From Gammaproteobacteria bacterium (GTDB lineage Bacteria; Pseudomonadota; Gammaproteobacteria; Pseudomonadales; UBA7434): a stretch of 6,736 nucleotides of DNA. The DNA lies in the NCBI GenBank assembly GCA_024280785.1, contig JAJRPK010000225.1, positions 1 through 6,736 of the forward strand, in the 5' to 3' direction. Positions 4,859 through 6,736 of the stretch are shown one piece after another. Position 1 is the stretch's first letter. Each line of letters opens with the position of its first letter. The notes beneath the pieces are model-generated. The model saw nothing but the letters and a program-made list of their open reading frames with translations, did no database searches and was not told the origin of the DNA. Position numbers and translations under genes: made by a program.

Positions 4859-6736
4859 GTGCCTAAACGCCCAGTTAAACAAAACCCTTCCACAGACTCC
4901 GATCCACATGCGGATCGAGAGTCTCGTAAATACGATAACCCGATTGCCAGTCGAGAGTTTATTCTTGGCTTAATTGGGGAGCAGGGGCCATTAAGTCGCC
5001 CGCAACTATTGAAAGCTCTAAAACTTAAAGGCGAGGATAAACGCGAGGCATTGCGTCGGCGGTTACGCGCTATGGAGCGCGACGGTCAGCTTATTTTTCA
5101 ACATCAAGAGGCTAATTTTGCGATACCGCAGCAACAGGAATTGCAACAGGGCAAGATCGAGGCGCATCGAGATGGCTACGGATTTTTGTTGCTAAAAGGG
5201 CAAGAAGATATCTATTTAAATGAGCGTGAAATGCGCAAAGTGTTTCACGGTGATGAAGTTTTAGTGCGCCCAACAGGGCGCAGTCGACGCGGCGGGATAG
5301 AAGGACGCATTGAAGAGGTTGTTGCGCGAGCAAACGACAGTATTGTGGGTCGTTTGCATAGCGAGTCGGGCAGTTTTTATGTCGTCGCCGATAATCCCAG
5401 AATTTCGCAAGATATAGTTTTGCCGAAGGGTGCAGCGCCATCAGCCAAAATTGGCGAATACGTTAGCGTGCGCATCACAGAATACCCAACGGCGCGATCA
5501 CCGGCTAAGGGTGAAATTGTTGAAGTGTTAGGCGCTTCATTAACGCCAGGCTTAGAAATTGATATCGCAATCCGTTCATACAGCTTGCCGTACCTATGGC
5601 CAACCGAGGTGATTAAGCAGTGCGCTGAGTTGGGTGAAGAGCCTTTAGCGTCAGATAAGCAGCACCGTATCGATTTACGGCACTTGCCATTGGTCACTAT
5701 CGACGGTGCTGATGCCCGCGATTTTGACGATGCGGTGTACTGTGAAAAACGTAAAGGCGGCGGCTATACATTATGGGTAGCTATCGCCGATGTATCGCAT
5801 TACGTTCCCGTTGGATCGGCAATGGATCAACAGGCATTTGAGCGGGGAACCTCGGTTTACTTCCCCGGCAGAGTTGTCCCCATGTTGCCCGAAGCTATTT
5901 CCAACGGCTTGTGCTCGCTAAAACCAAAAGTTGACCGTCTGTGTATGGTTTGTGAAATGACGATTAGTGCACGCGGAAAATTGACGGGGTACACATTTTA
6001 TGAAGCGGTAATGCATTCTCATGCACGACTGACTTATGACGAAGTTGCTGAGTGTTTGGGCTTGTTAGAAAAACAACCTCGAGCCGGTTTGTTAGAGCGT
6101 GTCGAAAGCTTGATGCCCCATCTAAAAAATCTGAATGCACTTTATCAATGTCTAATTGTCGCTAGGGCACAACGCGGAGCCATAGACTTTGAAACGACTG
6201 AAACGCGTATTGTTTTTAATGCCGATAAAAAAATAGAAATGATCGAACCTGTGTTTCGAAATGATGCTCATAAAATTATTGAAGAATGCATGCTATGCGC
6301 CAATGTTGCTACGGCACTGTTTTTAAACTCACAAGATCGGGCCGTTCTTTATCGCGTTCACGAGGGGCCAAAAGAGCAAAAGCTTGCGAACTTACGCGTT
6401 TATCTGGGGGAGCTTGGTTTAAGTTTGACTGGCGGTGAAAAACCTAGCCCCAAAGATTACCAGAAGCTGATGGCTGTCATTGAGCCGCGGCCCGATTCGC
6501 ATCTTATTCAAATTATGATGTTGCGCTCTTTGAGTCAAGCGGTTTATCAACCTGATAATCAGGGTCATTTTGGTTTAGCTTACGACGCGTATCTGCATTT
6601 TACTTCACCCATTCGTCGCTACCCTGATTTACTGGTGCACCGCGCTATTCGCAGTATTATTCGCTCACGCCTTACATGTGATGAAGTCCGTCGAGCGAAA
6701 GGTGCTAAGAATCTTCCGCGAAAAAGCATTTACCCT
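4859..6736 (+). CDS. rnr: Ribonuclease R (3' end outside window)
   Basis: RNase R is a cytoplasmic 3'-to-5' processive exoribonuclease that degrades structured RNA, releasing nucleoside monophosphates. The open frame runs to the window end, giving 626 residues; about 190 more are expected from the E. coli protein (813 residues). Residues about 30-85 form the N-terminal winged helix (NPIASREFILGLI to RRRLRAMERDGQLIF). Two cold-shock OB domains follow (HRDGYGFLLLKGQEDIYL, then IVGRLHSESGSFYVVADN). The RNB domain starts near 265 with LRHLPLVTIDGADARDFDDAVY. D282, D288, D290 and D291 match the Mg-binding E. coli set D272, D278, D280 and D281. GTSVYFPGRVVPMLPEAISNGLCSL and HFTSPIRRYPDL (580-591, with R586/R587) complete the catalytic core. 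The S1 domain and lysine-rich tail lie beyond the window. It starts a core region and is divergent from tRNA-Leu. Confidence 0.97.
   Translation, partial: MPKRPVKQNPSTDSDPHADRESRKYDNPIASREFILGLIGEQGPLSRPQLLKALKLKGEDKREALRRRLRAMERDGQLIFQHQEANFAIPQQQELQQGKIEAHRDGYGFLLLKGQEDIYLNEREMRKVFHGDEVLVRPTGRSRRGGIEGRIEEVVARANDSIVGRLHSESGSFYVVADNPRISQDIVLPKGAAPSAKIGEYVSVRITEYPTARSPAKGEIVEVLGASLTPGLEIDIAIRSYSLPYLWPTEVIKQCAELGEEPLASDKQHRIDLRHLPLVTIDGADARDFDDAVYCEKRKGGGYTLWVAIADVSHYVPVGSAMDQQAFERGTSVYFPGRVVPMLPEAISNGLCSLKPKVDRLCMVCEMTISARGKLTGYTFYEAVMHSHARLTYDEVAECLGLLEKQPRAGLLERVESLMPHLKNLNALYQCLIVARAQRGAIDFETTETRIVFNADKKIEMIEPVFRNDAHKIIEECMLCANVATALFLNSQDRAVLYRVHEGPKEQKLANLRVYLGELGLSLTGGEKPSPKDYQKLMAVIEPRPDSHLIQIMMLRSLSQAVYQPDNQGHFGLAYDAYLHFTSPIRRYPDLLVHRAIRSIIRSRLTCDEVRRAKGAKNLPRKSIYP

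Noticed and set aside
5112..5697. Two overlapping minus-strand open frames inside rnr
   Set aside because: Antisense to the conserved RNase R cold-shock and RNB regions; no independent evidence of coding.

Overview
The window looks like gammaproteobacterial chromosome. The strongest evidence is the right-hand 1.9 kb, a clear ribonuclease R gene (rnr) preceded by a divergent class II tRNA-Leu(CAG), both close in sequence to gammaproteobacterial versions. The genus cannot be fixed from sequence alone. The left 4.4 kb is accessory in character: a Fic protein tail, a regulator-P450 gene pair, and an isolated DUF4143-type ATPase, separated by long AT-rich gaps.

Layout, left to right. (1) 2-385 (+): the C-terminal 127 residues of a SoFic-like Fic protein whose catalytic part lies outside the window. 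(2) 558-1394 and 1419-2633 (+): an XRE-type regulator with an MmyB-like ligand-binding domain, followed 24 bases later by a cytochrome P450 with a good ribosome binding site. These two probably form one transcription unit. The P450 keeps the heme Cys and ExxR but departs from consensus in the I helix, the Cys loop and helix C. (3) 2634-3053: 420 bases with no gene. They hold a structured segment (2732-2830), four repeats phased at exactly 22 bp (2894-2981) that overlap a plausible promoter, and a perfect 16-bp hairpin (2976-2991). (4) 3069-4361 (+): an AAA-type ATPase with a DUF4143 region and a PD-(D/E)XK-like C-terminal motif. A pair of imperfect inverted repeats (3016-3035 and 4408-4427) brackets it. 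(5) 4590-4676 (-): tRNA-Leu(CAG) with CCA encoded and a convincing promoter. (6) 4859-6736 (+): rnr, cut by the window end after 626 residues.

How the parts may work together. The regulator and P450 suggest a small ligand-responsive oxidation module, with no redox partner visible here. The ATPase has its own promoter region and no partner gene. All accessory genes lie on the 3' side of the tRNA, where integrative elements usually insert, while rnr on the 5' side is core. No integrase or att repeat is visible, so the island reading is inference. I found no complete, clearly new multi-gene system. The best leads are the phased 22-bp array, the bracketed ATPase and the atypical P450 paired with an MmyB-like regulator.
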